Origin: Isoetes taiwanensis
Lineage: Eukaryota; Streptophyta; Lycopodiopsida; Isoetales; Isoetaceae
Direction of reading: 5' to 3'
DNA: 64,000 bases
NCBI GenBank assembly: GCA_021234155.1
Contig: JAJEKV010000012.1
Span: 4,221,789-4,285,788 of the forward strand
Made by a program: the position numbers and the translations under genes
Shown here: in pieces, positions 33,922 through 45,467 of the stretch
How positions within the stretch are numbered: the first letter of the stretch is position 1
Layout: every line of letters starts with the position of its first letter
The notes under the pieces: generated by a model
The model's database searches: none
What the model was told of the DNA's origin: nothing
What the model saw: only the letters and a program-made list of their open reading frames with translations

Positions 33922-36048
33922 TCTGGGAGCGAAATTTTTTTGGGTTGCGATTTGGAAGCAAAATAGCTTTTGGCAGTGATTCAGGAACGATATTGCAAGG
34001 AAGACTGCTTTGGGCTCTGTTTATTTTTTTCTTTGCGGTTCATAGCAGCAGTAGTCTCGGCAGCTGCATGCATAACTTTCTTACTATTATATTCATCTAC
34101 TTTGTAGAACAGCAAAGTGGCAGTCAATGGCACGTGTTCGATGAGGGTTTTTGCATGACCTATGTTTTTCTTCTGTAATACAGATGAAAGGAGGGATAGA
34201 TTGCCTTGTGTTTTCACCAATGTTTTTGTCTTGAGGGTTTCTGCATAATCTGTCTTCTTGCCTTCAGGGTTTTTGCAAAATCGGTATTTTGCAGGGCTTG
34301 GAGTACTATTGCAGCAGATCCTTGCCATAGCCACAAAAGAAAAACTTGTTGAAGATCTTCAAAGGCTAGTTCATCAGGTAAGCCAAGGGTATAGGATTCT
34401 TGTTGGGGTTCGATTCCCCAAGCCCTAGTGTGTTGCAAGTCTAAGCTGTATCAGGAATTAAACTGGATTGTGAATCTTCAAATAAGTTTAAGCCCTGAGC
34501 ATCGAATTGAAACTGGGGTTCGATTCCCCAGGCTCATGTCATATTGGAATGCTGCTGCTATGTTTTAGTTATGCAGTATTGTATTTTATTAGTATGACAC
34601 TGTATTGTATAGATACCAGTACGCTTCTATACTATCTTAACACACCATTATACTATCTTAACCCAAGATGTGTGGCCTTCAAGTGCCCCCTTTAAAATCG
34701 AGTCAACAGGGGTTAGTTTGACCCCAGAAAGACTTCACAAGGGCGGATGGGATGTGTGGGGAGGGAATATCCCATGAATTATGCCACAATCCAAAGGCCC
34801 AAAAAAATAATACACGCTCTAGCAATAATCGATGTCCGATGAAAAAAGAAATAGTGAAGAGCAAAATACTTACCATGTATGAAGAATAGTTCTCCTAAGG
34901 ATTCGACATACTTCAACATTGACAGCAGTGATGGTAAATTTACAATAAATTGTAGAGATAGATACGAGGTTGCCTCAACAGTAATGTCTGCAATGGCGTT
35001 TTGGGATGCACCTAGTGAAGAAAAGCCATAAATTACAATAAGATCACCAAGTTTTACCACGTAAAGGATAGAGATGAGGAGGAAGGCATCGTGCTCCAAA
35101 ATACAGCAATCAAAAGCTGTTAAAATTGCTTATGTACAAGATAAAGAAATATTTTAGCCAATCAAAATAGATAATTGATACAAGATTCCAGATATAAATT
35201 GCAAGGGAGAAATCCTCTTAATGAACCTAAGAATGCGACATGGCCTCCCACAGATGGACTGCCATAACAGAGATAGATCCACCTTTTTAACAGAGTTTCG
35301 GGCTCCATGACCCCAATCTAGAACGAGCATTTAGGCATCTTTGAATCTGAACATAAGAAAGATTGGAAAAGTAGGCAACTTGTGCTCATTTAAGTATTTC
35401 TGCAAATATACAATACAAAAACATATAGTATCATATAGTGCGTCTAAACATCTTCACAAATACATATTATTTCTATTTGCCTCAAAATGCATGATGTGCG
35501 CTCTTGCAACTTTTCTGGATTAGTTTTGTATGGATCATCTCCTTAAATGTATTAGCCAATTAAATGTTACAATGTTTCTGCAGTCACAGACTTCAAATTT
35601 TGAACTTAGCAGGATAATATATACAACAAAGTTCTAACAAAGGTACGATCTTACCCAATAAGCTGCAAATTCCAATGAAATAATGGTGGGTGGAAAATAT
35701 AAGGATCACATTTTGCACCTTCGAAAGTATGAATACATGCTATAATACAATGGTGGCACACATGTATCCTCTCAATTGTGACCTGTCCAGCCATATAGGC
35801 TTATGAGACTGGGATGGACCTTCTCCTCAAATAAATTTGCTTTTCACCAGCAAGAAGACCCAATGACAAAACATCATCGCTTCAGATCCAAAGATAATCG
35901 CCTTGCCCATGCTGTTAAGATTTCTCAAGGTGCTGCTCAGGATCAGTTACATTTGGAACTCGTAGGATGGAACAATAGAGAATGCGCCAATTTGGAATGA
36001 AGTAATGAACCTCATAAAACTTTAGATAATATATATATCTTTCACGTT
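33922..36048. other. Intergenic region between the convergent genes; possible tRNA-derived repeat
   Basis: No protein gene seen; the ORF at 35803-36000 has no recognisable product. Two tRNA-type B-box/T-arm sequences occur at 34404-34424 and 34513-34533. The remainder is AT-rich single-copy-looking DNA that should contain the 3' ends of both neighbouring transcripts. Confidence 0.5.
34366..34425 (+). repeat. tRNA-like sequence with A- and B-box (SINE head or pseudo-tRNA)
   Basis: TAGTTCATCAGGTAAG resembles a pol III A box, and about 40 bases later GGGGTTCGATTCCCC is a perfect tRNA T-arm with consensus B box. The acceptor stem does not close, so it is not a functional tRNA. A second T-arm-like GGGGTTCGATTCCCC lies at 34514-34528. 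A tRNA-derived SINE is the most likely reading. Confidence 0.45.
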
Positions 36049-39000
36049 TCATCGTTTTGCTGTTGAAAGAAGCCGAACCTTCTCTTTGCCATATTTCTGA
36101 GTGCTCTTATGCCCATTGTCATATTCAATAACAAATTGCGACTTAACTGGATTAACGGTGACAATTGTTCCTTTCCGCCTGTTAGAAGTGTTATACAAAA
36201 TTAGCAGATGCAACTTTTTAACTTAACCTTAATAAAGATTCAAGCGTATTTTAGGTTACCATGCTTTGTCACGAAATACTTCGACTCGCTTTGCAACAGC
36301 ATCAACTCCAAGCCTTTGCAAAATAGAGGTATCATCTTCAGTGTCAATGTCAAAACAGGGTCCATATTCAAGATCTTTAGCTGCCCCATCCAGAATAGCC
36401 GAACGTCTTCGCGTGGTTCTCTGCCCTCTAGCTGGTGTACTTTCATTGTCTTCAGCATCTGGAATGCCTGACTGTTTACGGAACTTAACCTTCAACGGTT
36501 TTTTAGCTGATTCCTGGCTTAGTTTTATGTGTTTTAAGGAAACATGGTCATCATCTTCAGGATATTCAACACGTGCTCTTTTCTTTGAAACTTCAGATGT
36601 GTCAGTATCCTCTGTAATCATTAATCCCTTTTTCAATTTCGACGCTGTTTGCCTAGTTACTGCTGGCATATTACCATCTTCATCAACTGCTGTTGATGCA
36701 TCATCGGAGGGTTCCAGATTTGTGGACCCATCACTACGGCGACGCTTATTTGTGTCAATATGACGAAACTTTGCACTAGGCTGCCTCTTTCTCCGACTTT
36801 CTGATTGAACACCCCACGAATGAATTGGAAAAGAACCTAAAAACATGAAACAACTGAATATATTAGACGTTCTGCATAAGCACCCACTGTCTCATGTTAT
36901 CAGGTTGCCCCTCTTGGTTTTGTTTCTTTGGTTTATTTAGTTGGCTTTAATCTTTGCACAATAGACATAAGTTTCAAAGGGGGTTCACAGGAAAAAACTG
37001 GCTCTTTCAGAGAACAATATCTTTTTACCAGAGTGCACTTTCAGCCTAGTTTTATGAAGGGATGCTTTGTAAGCCTAGGCAACCTACTGAACATCCAGAC
37101 GTCAATGAAATTTATGGGCTAACTCCAGGACCATAACTTGATAAAGGTGAACAAAAACATTATGCCCACTTGAACATCTTGTTTCAAACTCAGAATACCT
37201 TCATCCTGCGTCACATTTGTATTATCACCACTTGAGAGTTTCTTGTTCAGATATCTCTCTTCAAGTTCAGGTTCTTCCTCCTCAGCTGCATAGTCATCAT
37301 CCCATTAGCTAAAGATATAGAATAAACCACACAAATCCAGATGATAAAAATGCAAATTATACCTTGCGAATTTGCTGAATCTTGTTCCTTCTCAGATGAA
37401 TCAGCCTTAACTGGTTTGCTCTTAGCCTTTATGGCTGATACCTTTGTCAAACCATCATCCCTGGTTTTAACATGAAGCAGGAGCTTCGGAGTTGGGAATT
37501 TTTTAGGTTTACTTCCAGATACCACCTTAGAGGCCTGCACTTTATCTGGCTCTGGAGTATCAACCAACTTTGATTTCTTGTCTTTTGCTCCTCTATTTTC
37601 TGTGCCAGTAATAGGTAAATGTTTTTCTCCTTGCTGAGTTTCATCATTTGTACTCTTGTGCTTCTTCTTCTTTGACTTCTTATCTTTCTTGCTGGATTCT
37701 GACTTCCCAGCTAAATCTTCAGTTTTTTGCTTTCCCTTTTCTATTTTATGCTCAACCTGGCCCTTCCCGGAACTTTCAGCTTTCTTTTTTGTCTCATCCA
37801 GTGTGGCACTGTTTGCATTGGGAAAGACTGGCAGCTTCAGCTTCTTTATCTCACTGCCATTTTTATTTGGTGCTGTCTTTTGTTTCTTGGCATTAATCTT
37901 ACTTTTATCTTCTTCGTCTAAACCAGACCTTTTGACATTAATTTTTATAACATGTTTCGTTCCCTTTTTGGGAACTTCTTCCTGCACATGTACACTGGGT
38001 TTTACTTCATCATCTGAAGATGGACATAATCTACGCTGCTCATCCTCCCCAAGAATTCCTGCTGCTGCACGGGCGTGAGCTATTGCCTCCTGTTCATTGG
38101 CGTCACGACGCCTCCATAATTCCTGAACTGCACCATCTAGCTCCTTCACCTATATGCACAAAAGAATTGTCAGATGGGATAACGTACAGGGCAGGGCTCC
38201 TGGGCTGAGAAAGACCTGGTAGCATTCACCACGACAAGCAGCACATTTAAAGCTCAAGTTGACATTAGTTTGAAATTGCTGAAACTTCTCTTCACTGCAT
38301 AGCAAAAGAAATCATTTTTAACAATTTCTTCATACAAAAAAAATAAGAATTCAAAATTGAGTGTCACTCTTATCCTATCTTTCATCCCATCTCCTGGCTC
38401 CAGATCCAACTAGAATATCCAATCCCAATAAGGCATCTTATTTGTCACAGGGGTAAATGCGGAATATGCCAGTCACTGGCCTTTCTTTCGGTGCTGCATC
38501 TCTTTCTAGCAAATTTCTCCAAAGAATCTCTTAAATTTAAATTGTTCTTCTCTTATGTTAAAATATGGAATTTCTGCTACGTCGACAAAATACCCCATAA
38601 AACCTACTGCAGCTTGAGGTATATGATCTTACAATGACCAACCCATCCTTGTGCGTTGATGACTCGTATATTTGGACTTGTGTTGGCAAAGTGCAAATAC
38701 ATAAGGATGGCCAGAAGAACCAAAAAAACAACTCGACAAGGCGAAAATTGAGCAACAATATGTGGGTGTTGTTTACCTGCTTACAAGCTCTGATTCTCTA
38801 GCAAAGACGCTTAAATGGACAGGATAGTTGTGACGATGGCTGAACTAAAATGAAAATGCAAACTCCCTACAAGATGATTAAGCAGCATATATGAACTATC
38901 CGGAAAATAATAGCACAATAGAACCGAAATGCCATCTGCAGAATCAGACTATCCTACCATTATGAATTGAAATGAGATGGAAAAATATTCCCATAAATAA

Positions 39001-42000
39001 CAGATATGAAAAAATAAAAAAATCTCTGAACATGTAATCCTGAACACCCCAGCTTAATGCAATCTCAAGACAAACATACAGAATAAATTCTTAAGATAAT
39101 GAATGGCCCATAATGGAGTAGCATGCCAGTATTTCCCATGCATGGCACTTCTTGCTACCCTCAGGGGCACCATTGCATTTTGACCCATGCCGGCATTAAA
39201 AACTTAGGCCACTTTTGATAAATATGGATAAAAAGAATGAAAGATTTTTTGAGAGCTTGTTAGATATTTTATAGACCTTTGAATGCTTTATAGACCTGAG
39301 GCACAATATTTTTCCAATTTCTAAGGGAAATTTTCACAGATCAGATGCACATCCTCAGAATTGCTAGCCGATCAACCGAAATACCTGGACATGTATCTCA
39401 CCCCTAAGATGCAGAAAATGTTGCTTCTCTCCTCCTTTATGCCAGAGACTTAAAATTTGAGAATAGAGAATGATTAAAAGCTGAATTCGTTTCTCACTTA
39501 CTTCAGTCCTGCTTAGACTAAGTTTATACTAACCCTAGAGCCATGTAAGAGAATATTAACATTGAACTTGCTCAAGGTTTCTTTTTTTGTTGCTTCTACC
39601 TATTGCCAAGCTGCAAGGATTGACTGGCTATCATGTGTCTAACCTAAGTTAAACGTATATCAATTGAACGCATCTGGTACCTGATGCCATCACACTTGCA
39701 GTGAACCCAACGCTCACAAAAATCGCAACAGATCATTGGTGAAACTTCAGATTCCCTATAAACCTGCAAGAAAAAGATACATTAGTTCTTTCAGAGATAC
39801 AAAATATCTTGTGATAAATTGGAATCGCGAAAACTATTTGCTAATCACCAAGCATTATAAATGTCTTCCAAATTACATCTACATCGTCCTGACTGTAAAT
39901 ATTCTTTCTCAAGATGAATGCAGTATCTTACAAAAACTATCCACTACAATACAAGAATATGTTCACCTTTAAACAGATCGGGCAATAATTCCCCTTAATG
40001 AACAACCTTCCACAGGCATCACAGAAGAGATAAGACAAAAACCACCTAAAACAAAAATATGATTAATAAGAAATCAGAGCGTAAAACTCATCAACAAAAA
40101 ATAAATCTCATAACGAATTTACTTTGAGCTGATACCGCTGCCTGGAACGTGTGAACCACAGCTGTAACAGTTAACATGCCTTGGGCAAACAAATGCTCCC
40201 TTTGGCATAGACTGCAAAATAAATAAAGAGGAAGCAACAATTAAACTCCATAACTCTAGAGCCAACGGATCAGTATGATACTCTACAGCAGTAAAAAGGA
40301 AGCATATCTAATTTCCTTTCAAGCCCTCTATTACAAAACCAAATTCTTTGGAGCTTGCCAAGGAATAAATTATGGCCTTCTTACTTATTGGGTAATAAGA
40401 TACAGCAAATAAAAACATCTATGGAGACACTTAGACATGTCTGGAACTGTGAATGCATGCTTTTTGGAAGAGGGTTGCAGATGTGGCCTCAAGGATCCTA
40501 CAAATCATGTAATTTTATGGTTCACTTGGTAACTTGTCCCTGATACTTTCTTTGCACTTCACGAGTCTTCTATTATTCTGACGAGGGCCATAATACATGT
40601 GCAAGCTTGTACCATTTTTTTCCCAAATTTAATACTTGTTAAGGCGGATCACAAAGTTGCTATAAGTTGAGTTATAATCCCTTTGGAGTCTTAGAGCGGT
40701 GGTGCAATCTCACCTTAAGGGGTGGCTGTTGGCAGGACATGTGATAGGCTCCATCACATCTTTTGCAAAATAGGAGCTTCTTTGGATCATCCACCCGCTT
40801 GCAGACCTTTAAAAAAAAACAACCTAGTTACAAACTCATTGCATCAAGTGAGAAAAATTGTGAACAATCTCCCTTCCCTACCTCGCATGATCGGCATGAA
40901 GGACATCTCCAAGTCGCCCAATTAAACAAATCTGCAAAAATTCATTCAAATCATTAAAAATCTGCCTTATATAAAGGACAACAAGGATAGTGTTCTTGCC
41001 TCTATGCTGTGACCACTTCTTAAGACACTTCCTATGATACCGTTTGGGACATCCAGGGCAAGAAAACATTCGTTTTTCTTTTTCGCTACCAATAGGCTCG
41101 CCTGTGGAACACAAATCGCAGACGACCTGATCAGGAGCAGCATCATGTGGATCTTTTCTTTTTGGAGCTGTGCCTTCTATATGGATAACCTAAAGAATAA
41201 CATATAAAGGTCAGAGTCTCCAAGGAAAGAGCTCCATCAAACATCAAAGTGAAGCATTGGGACCATTCCAACATCTGCAGAGTATCAGCATCTAAGTTAC
41301 TCTAACAGAAAGGTCTTAGAGAAATATATCTGTCCAAACGAAGGAAACTCAGGGACAGAAGTGAGGCATTGGGATGATTCCATATTAGTCTGGCAAAGAA
41401 GGAAGGCATTGAGCTTGACACTGTCTGTGCATGTTAATCAAATGTAGGCCACTTGTATAACTCAAGCTATATAGAAAACAAATAGTTACATACATGTTTA
41501 TCTCTTGAACAAAAGAGAAGCCTGAGAGATAGGCCAGGTCCAAGTTTAAGAGAGGAACGATAGCGAGGTTGAACTGGGTCGCCAAGAGTGAGAAAACCAC
41601 TGAGCCGTTCGCGAGCTTCTCCTTGATGGGCAGGTCGGAAGAATATTGGGTCCTATGTTCTCTCCCGGCCGTGAAGAAACGCCCATTATGTACCAAAATA
41701 AGTGTAAACATTGGTTTTGAATGAGGTGGACAAAAGCCAGACGTAGAACCCATAACAAGCCGGATCTCTAAAATCAAACTTAAAAGGGGGGAAACGCAAA
41801 TAGGGCCATACCTCAAGCCCATTACCAGAGTCTTCCATACGCATGCGTTCGCCCGAGTCAAATTTTTCATCCTCCAGATTTCTGTACCCATATGCTGTGG
41901 AAACGGTGATCTTCTTTTTCTTTTTCCTGGCCTCCTTGGACAAACGAGGCACCAAAACTTCCACCGTCTCTCCTCCGGCGCTGAGAGAAAGAGGCAGAGC

Positions 42001-42273
42001 TCCTTGTAAAAGCTTGCCCAGAGCCACTGCGCTTTCCAGCATAACATGATTTTGCCTACCCAATGCAGCCCCAAATCTGGTCTGCAAATCCGACGAGCCA
42101 AGCTTGCAGTAGCAAATCTTCCGACTGTGGAAAAAACAATGCAATCAATTTTAGTCTGATCCCAAACTGCTGAAAACAAAACAGATCGCATAAGAAGTAA
42201 ATCGGAAGCAGGGAACAAGGGACTGGGTTGGGAAAAAAAACCATGTAAGTGGGCAGGCTACATGGAAGGCCAT
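36049..42273 (-). CDS. Plant PHD-finger protein (At3g52100/At3g08020-like), complete 13-exon gene
   Basis: Probable nuclear chromatin-associated protein; PHD fingers generally read histone H3 tails, but this family's partner is unknown. Exons from 5': 42273-42242, 42124-41812, 41189-41000, 40931-40882, 40806-40714, 40211-40123, 40045-39967, 39763-39681, 38294-38216, 38149-37363, 37285-37199, 36836-36260, 36178-36049. Phases agree; 2589 nt = 862 aa. The N-terminus MAFHVACPLTCRKICYC is the family signature. Residues 139-195: first PHD-like finger (CDLCSTGEPIG, CPGCPKRYHRKC, WRCPSCRSCE). 197-241: second (FCKRCDGAYHMSC). 242-336: Cys-rich block with a third finger (YSCGSHVPGSG, CDACGRLFIKGNYCPICLK, CCDFCERWVHCKC, CAACRGECYQ). 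Then VKELDGAVQELWRRRD, a long Lys/Ser-rich region, and a C-terminal Tudor-like segment (KGTIVTVNPVKSQFVIEYD). In-frame upstream ATGs at 42372 and 42465 could lengthen it. Intron 3 uses a GC donor; the rest are GT-AG. Confidence 0.94.
40932..40999 (-). other. GC-AG intron in the PHD gene
   Basis: On the minus strand exon 3 ends CATAGAG and the intron starts GCAAGA, then ends TTTTTGCAG before ATTTGTTT. Only this junction restores the family sequence QHRDLFNWATWRCPSC. There is no GT at a usable position. Length 68 bp. Confidence 0.85.
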
Positions 42274-42495
42274 GCCTGGCTTGGTGAGAAATTGAGAAGC
42301 GGGTTGTCTGTTTTTGCTGTTGAGAGCTTGGGTGTGGTGGAGAAGGGCCGCCATCTCCGAAGGGGACGCCATGTCCCCCTTTTTTTCTCGTTGGTTTTTG
42401 TTTGTGGTTTTGGCCCTTTTTTTTCCTTCATTGTCAAATATGTGAGTTGTTCGAATGAAGCACACTTTGCTTACGACCCATTAGGTTAACTACCA
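42274..42495 (-). promoter_or_regulatory. 5' UTR and proximal promoter region of the PHD gene
   Basis: Only about 220 bp separate the conserved start codon from the repeat that begins at 42496. In-frame upstream ATGs lie at 42372 (MASPSEMAALL) and 42465. No TATA box can be assigned. If the repeat insertion is recent, it sits in or next to the promoter. Confidence 0.4.
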
Positions 42496-44390
42496 ATTTG
42501 CATATGGACTTGTTGCTATATGAACAACCTTTAAGCATTATCCTCCCTTATGAACTGGCACTTTAGTGGCTCTCAAAATTTAACCAGAGGGAATCTGTTG
42601 ATTGCTATATTCGCTAACGCTAATCATCAAGCAAATTAGGCACTGGGAAAAGCACATGGGTGGGTCTGCAAGGGAAACAGGGGTGTGGCAGATCTGAGTA
42701 TGCAAATCCACCGTTGGTTTGAGGTGAATCAAAAAAACCTTGGGGTGCTTAGGTGTCATGCGAAGGAGAGGATTCTTCCAGCGAAAAAAACAAAATGTGT
42801 GGAATCCAAATTCTCTCAAAAAAACTCACAAAGTTTCGCTTATGAGTATTCCTCTGGATGTTTGGATGGTAAATTTCATATATCCCATGTTATAATAAGG
42901 CAAATTCCGCAAGTTCTTTCGTGAGGGGTGAGATCCAGACTCTTCCTCCACTTTATGTTGCCGTCTCACCATAAAGAAGAGGGTAGATCCCAGGAGATGG
43001 AGCAAAAAAAAACTCCCCGAGGCAGCCTTTCTCGGCTGCGCGTCTTCGAAAGGCCGTACCATAATGCTCCATCCCTGAAGCACAATTCCCCTATCTAACA
43101 TTGAATCCTTGAATCAATACCATGCTATGAGGATGTCCAAGAAAATTCAATATCGAGCTGCCATAAGTTATCAAACTGCGAAGCATCCTGCTAGCTACTT
43201 AGGTAGAATTCTAATTGTTTTATCGTTCGCACATGATGTGGACTCTGGAATGGCGAACCGACTGCCATATTGTTTGGAACACCAAAATTATCCTAGAGGC
43301 CAATTGATACGATATATTTTGCCAAATAAGAAAAGATGGACGCCTCATCAAGCAGTTAGCAGCCACAATATAGGCTAATTGGCTTATGGATGTTGAACTC
43401 CAAACTTAACACATTTCTTGGTCAATGGATGGTCTTTTGCCTAGTCTCTAGAGTAACGGTGACGTTTCGGGTCCATTTACATAACCAATTTGCAATTCCA
43501 AATTGGAGAAATCATCCTTCCATCTTCAGGATCTCCAGAGAAGATTTTTTATTCCATCTTTAGGGCCTCAAAAGAATATTTTTGAGAAAATGCTGCTTTC
43601 ACAGGATTTTGATGATTTGTCTTTTAGAATCAAGATCCTCTCATCTACATGATAATAGTGCATTATCCTGGTCGAATCTGGTATAGGCAAAGGTGCCATA
43701 ACACATATCATCTAGGCAAACTATTTTTAAGTAGGCGATATGGCACCCTTCCCTATGTCAAACGACATTGGAATTTTGTGTTGTGGGCCCAGCATATGGG
43801 AGATTGACTATGAAAACTCCATGAGGCAGTCTTTTCCAGCTGCATTTTTTCAAAAGGTCATATGCTAATGCTCCCACCCCCAGAGCTCGGTTTCTGTATT
43901 CGTCCCTTGTGTCCTCGATTCACGTACTATGCTTCAAGCAGGTCCAAGGAAATCCATGATGGGGTCGCCAGAAGTTACTAAATCATGAAGCGGCGTTATT
44001 TGGTAGAGTTCTAATTGTTCTACCTTTTGAGCAAGAGAGAAGATCAAAAATGGCGATTCGACTTCACCATGTGAGAAAAGTTCATGTCATAATGTTGTTA
44101 AAGGTTTTGAGTTTGAGAATAGATCATAACAATTGGGGACTTATATTGGCTAACACAGTAATAGTTCTTCAATACAACAGGCAGTAGAGCTTGAACATGA
44201 TGATTAAGCTCAACTCACATGATATACCAAGCATAGAAGTTCAAAATTATTATGCAGAAGCTGAAGGAAAATATTATCATTATATGGTGCACTAGTGAAA
44301 CTTACTAGGTTAAAGGTTATTTAAGCTAAGTGCAATGGAGCCAAGAATGTTTTGAATTAACTCGGCTCCATAGAGATCAGACTCGGCTCT
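42496..44390 (+). repeat. Repeat X, copy 1 (about 1.9 kb)
   Basis: Starts ATTTGCATATGGACTTGTTG and aligns with 49847-51765 to CTCGGCTCCATAGAGATC, at roughly 90% identity by eye with several indels (for example about 80 bp present here near 44000 but not in copy 2). Part of it (about 42850-43390) recurs at 58294-58843. No coding domain is seen. It lies immediately upstream of the Copia remnants in both full copies and partly downstream in the second, so it may be an untranslated part of the same composite element. Confidence 0.75.
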
Positions 44391-44767
44391 GATAGTTTTT
44401 TTCCCTTTTTTTTATTTCTATCAAGTGTCTTGATTTATGATTATCAATTGCCCTCTGATAAGTGTGGAGTTGTAACTCATTCAATGTGCATCCTATATTG
44501 TCTCATGACCACCGTGAATCTTTTTTAATGTGAAAAAAACCCGACTCGATTCTTCTAATGTTGTTATTTTGCAATTCGTCGTGGTTGTTTTGTGTCATAG
44601 CCAGCATCCATCTTAGAGAACATTCAGAAAGATTCTATTCTACTCTACCTTCTTAAAGGCATCACAGAGTTCAGATTCTAGAAGAAATGGCAATTCCAGA
44701 ACCGCCAGAACTGCCTATATATAACCTAAGATGTAGATCAATTGTAGTATGAATAAATGTGGAGGAT

Positions 44768-45077
44768 TGTTGATCGATCTAAGGTAATATCTCGGGTCAA
44801 CTCTACTACAATAATAGAGGCAATTCCATATGAACAGTAGTTGGGAATCTATACATTCAACAGTCATCGATTTATTGCTTAACATGTGTTGGATGCGTTC
44901 AAACTAAATAGATTGATTTCAACTAGAAGAAGTTGTTTGTGTAGAACAAAGTATATTCAGCTTATTTGATTTTTGTGAAGCTAAATGATATAAGGTATAT
45001 CAAGTTGATATTTAAATAGTATATGAAGTATCTAGACATCATATTAAAATTCTTGTCTTATCGACATCAATTTATCA
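44768..45077 (+). repeat. Copia LTR candidate
   Basis: Ends TTTATCA three bases before TGGTATCACAGC, a one-base variant of the Copia primer site. A plausible start, TGTTGATCGATC at 44768, is preceded by the purine-rich GTGGAGGAT expected of a Copia polypurine tract. The 3' end is well supported. The 5' end is less sure because a TATATATAA run lies just outside it at about 44715. Confidence 0.5.
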
Positions 45078-45080
45078 CAT

Positions 45081-45407
45081 TGGTATCACAGCTTGCAAAA
45101 TACCTAGCAGATTCGGTGCAGGGCTGTTGAATGCCATTGAAGTTTTGAAAGGGGATTCAAGTTTTCAAGTATGGAAGGAAAAGGTGAAGAATGTGCTTCA
45201 AGTGGAGGATCTTTGGGATCTCATTGAGCTTCCCAATGTTGTAAGCAGAAGGACTGTGACTAGGTGGCCAGAAATTTGAGTTTATTCCCTTCAAATACTT
45301 TACATTCTAATTGTTCAAAAACTGCTTTGAAACCCATGTTAATCAATTGACAAATTGATATTAGATTTCTAACCAAATTGGGAGCACAAAATACATTTCG
45401 CAGATTT

Positions 45408-45467
<60 letters not shown>

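Noticed and set aside
35803-36000. 65-codon plus-strand ORF near the 3' end of the PHD gene
   Set aside because: No family resemblance and lies in the expected 3' UTR or intergenic region of a minus-strand gene.
36266-36763. 165-codon plus-strand ORF
   Set aside because: Antisense shadow of PHD-gene exon 12.
37656-38078. 140-codon plus-strand ORF
   Set aside because: Antisense shadow of PHD-gene exon 10 (Lys-rich coding on the other strand reads as Phe/Leu-rich).
41385-42218. 277-codon minus-strand ORF
   Set aside because: Overlaps PHD-gene exon 2 in another frame; the exon 2 frame matches the family and splices correctly.
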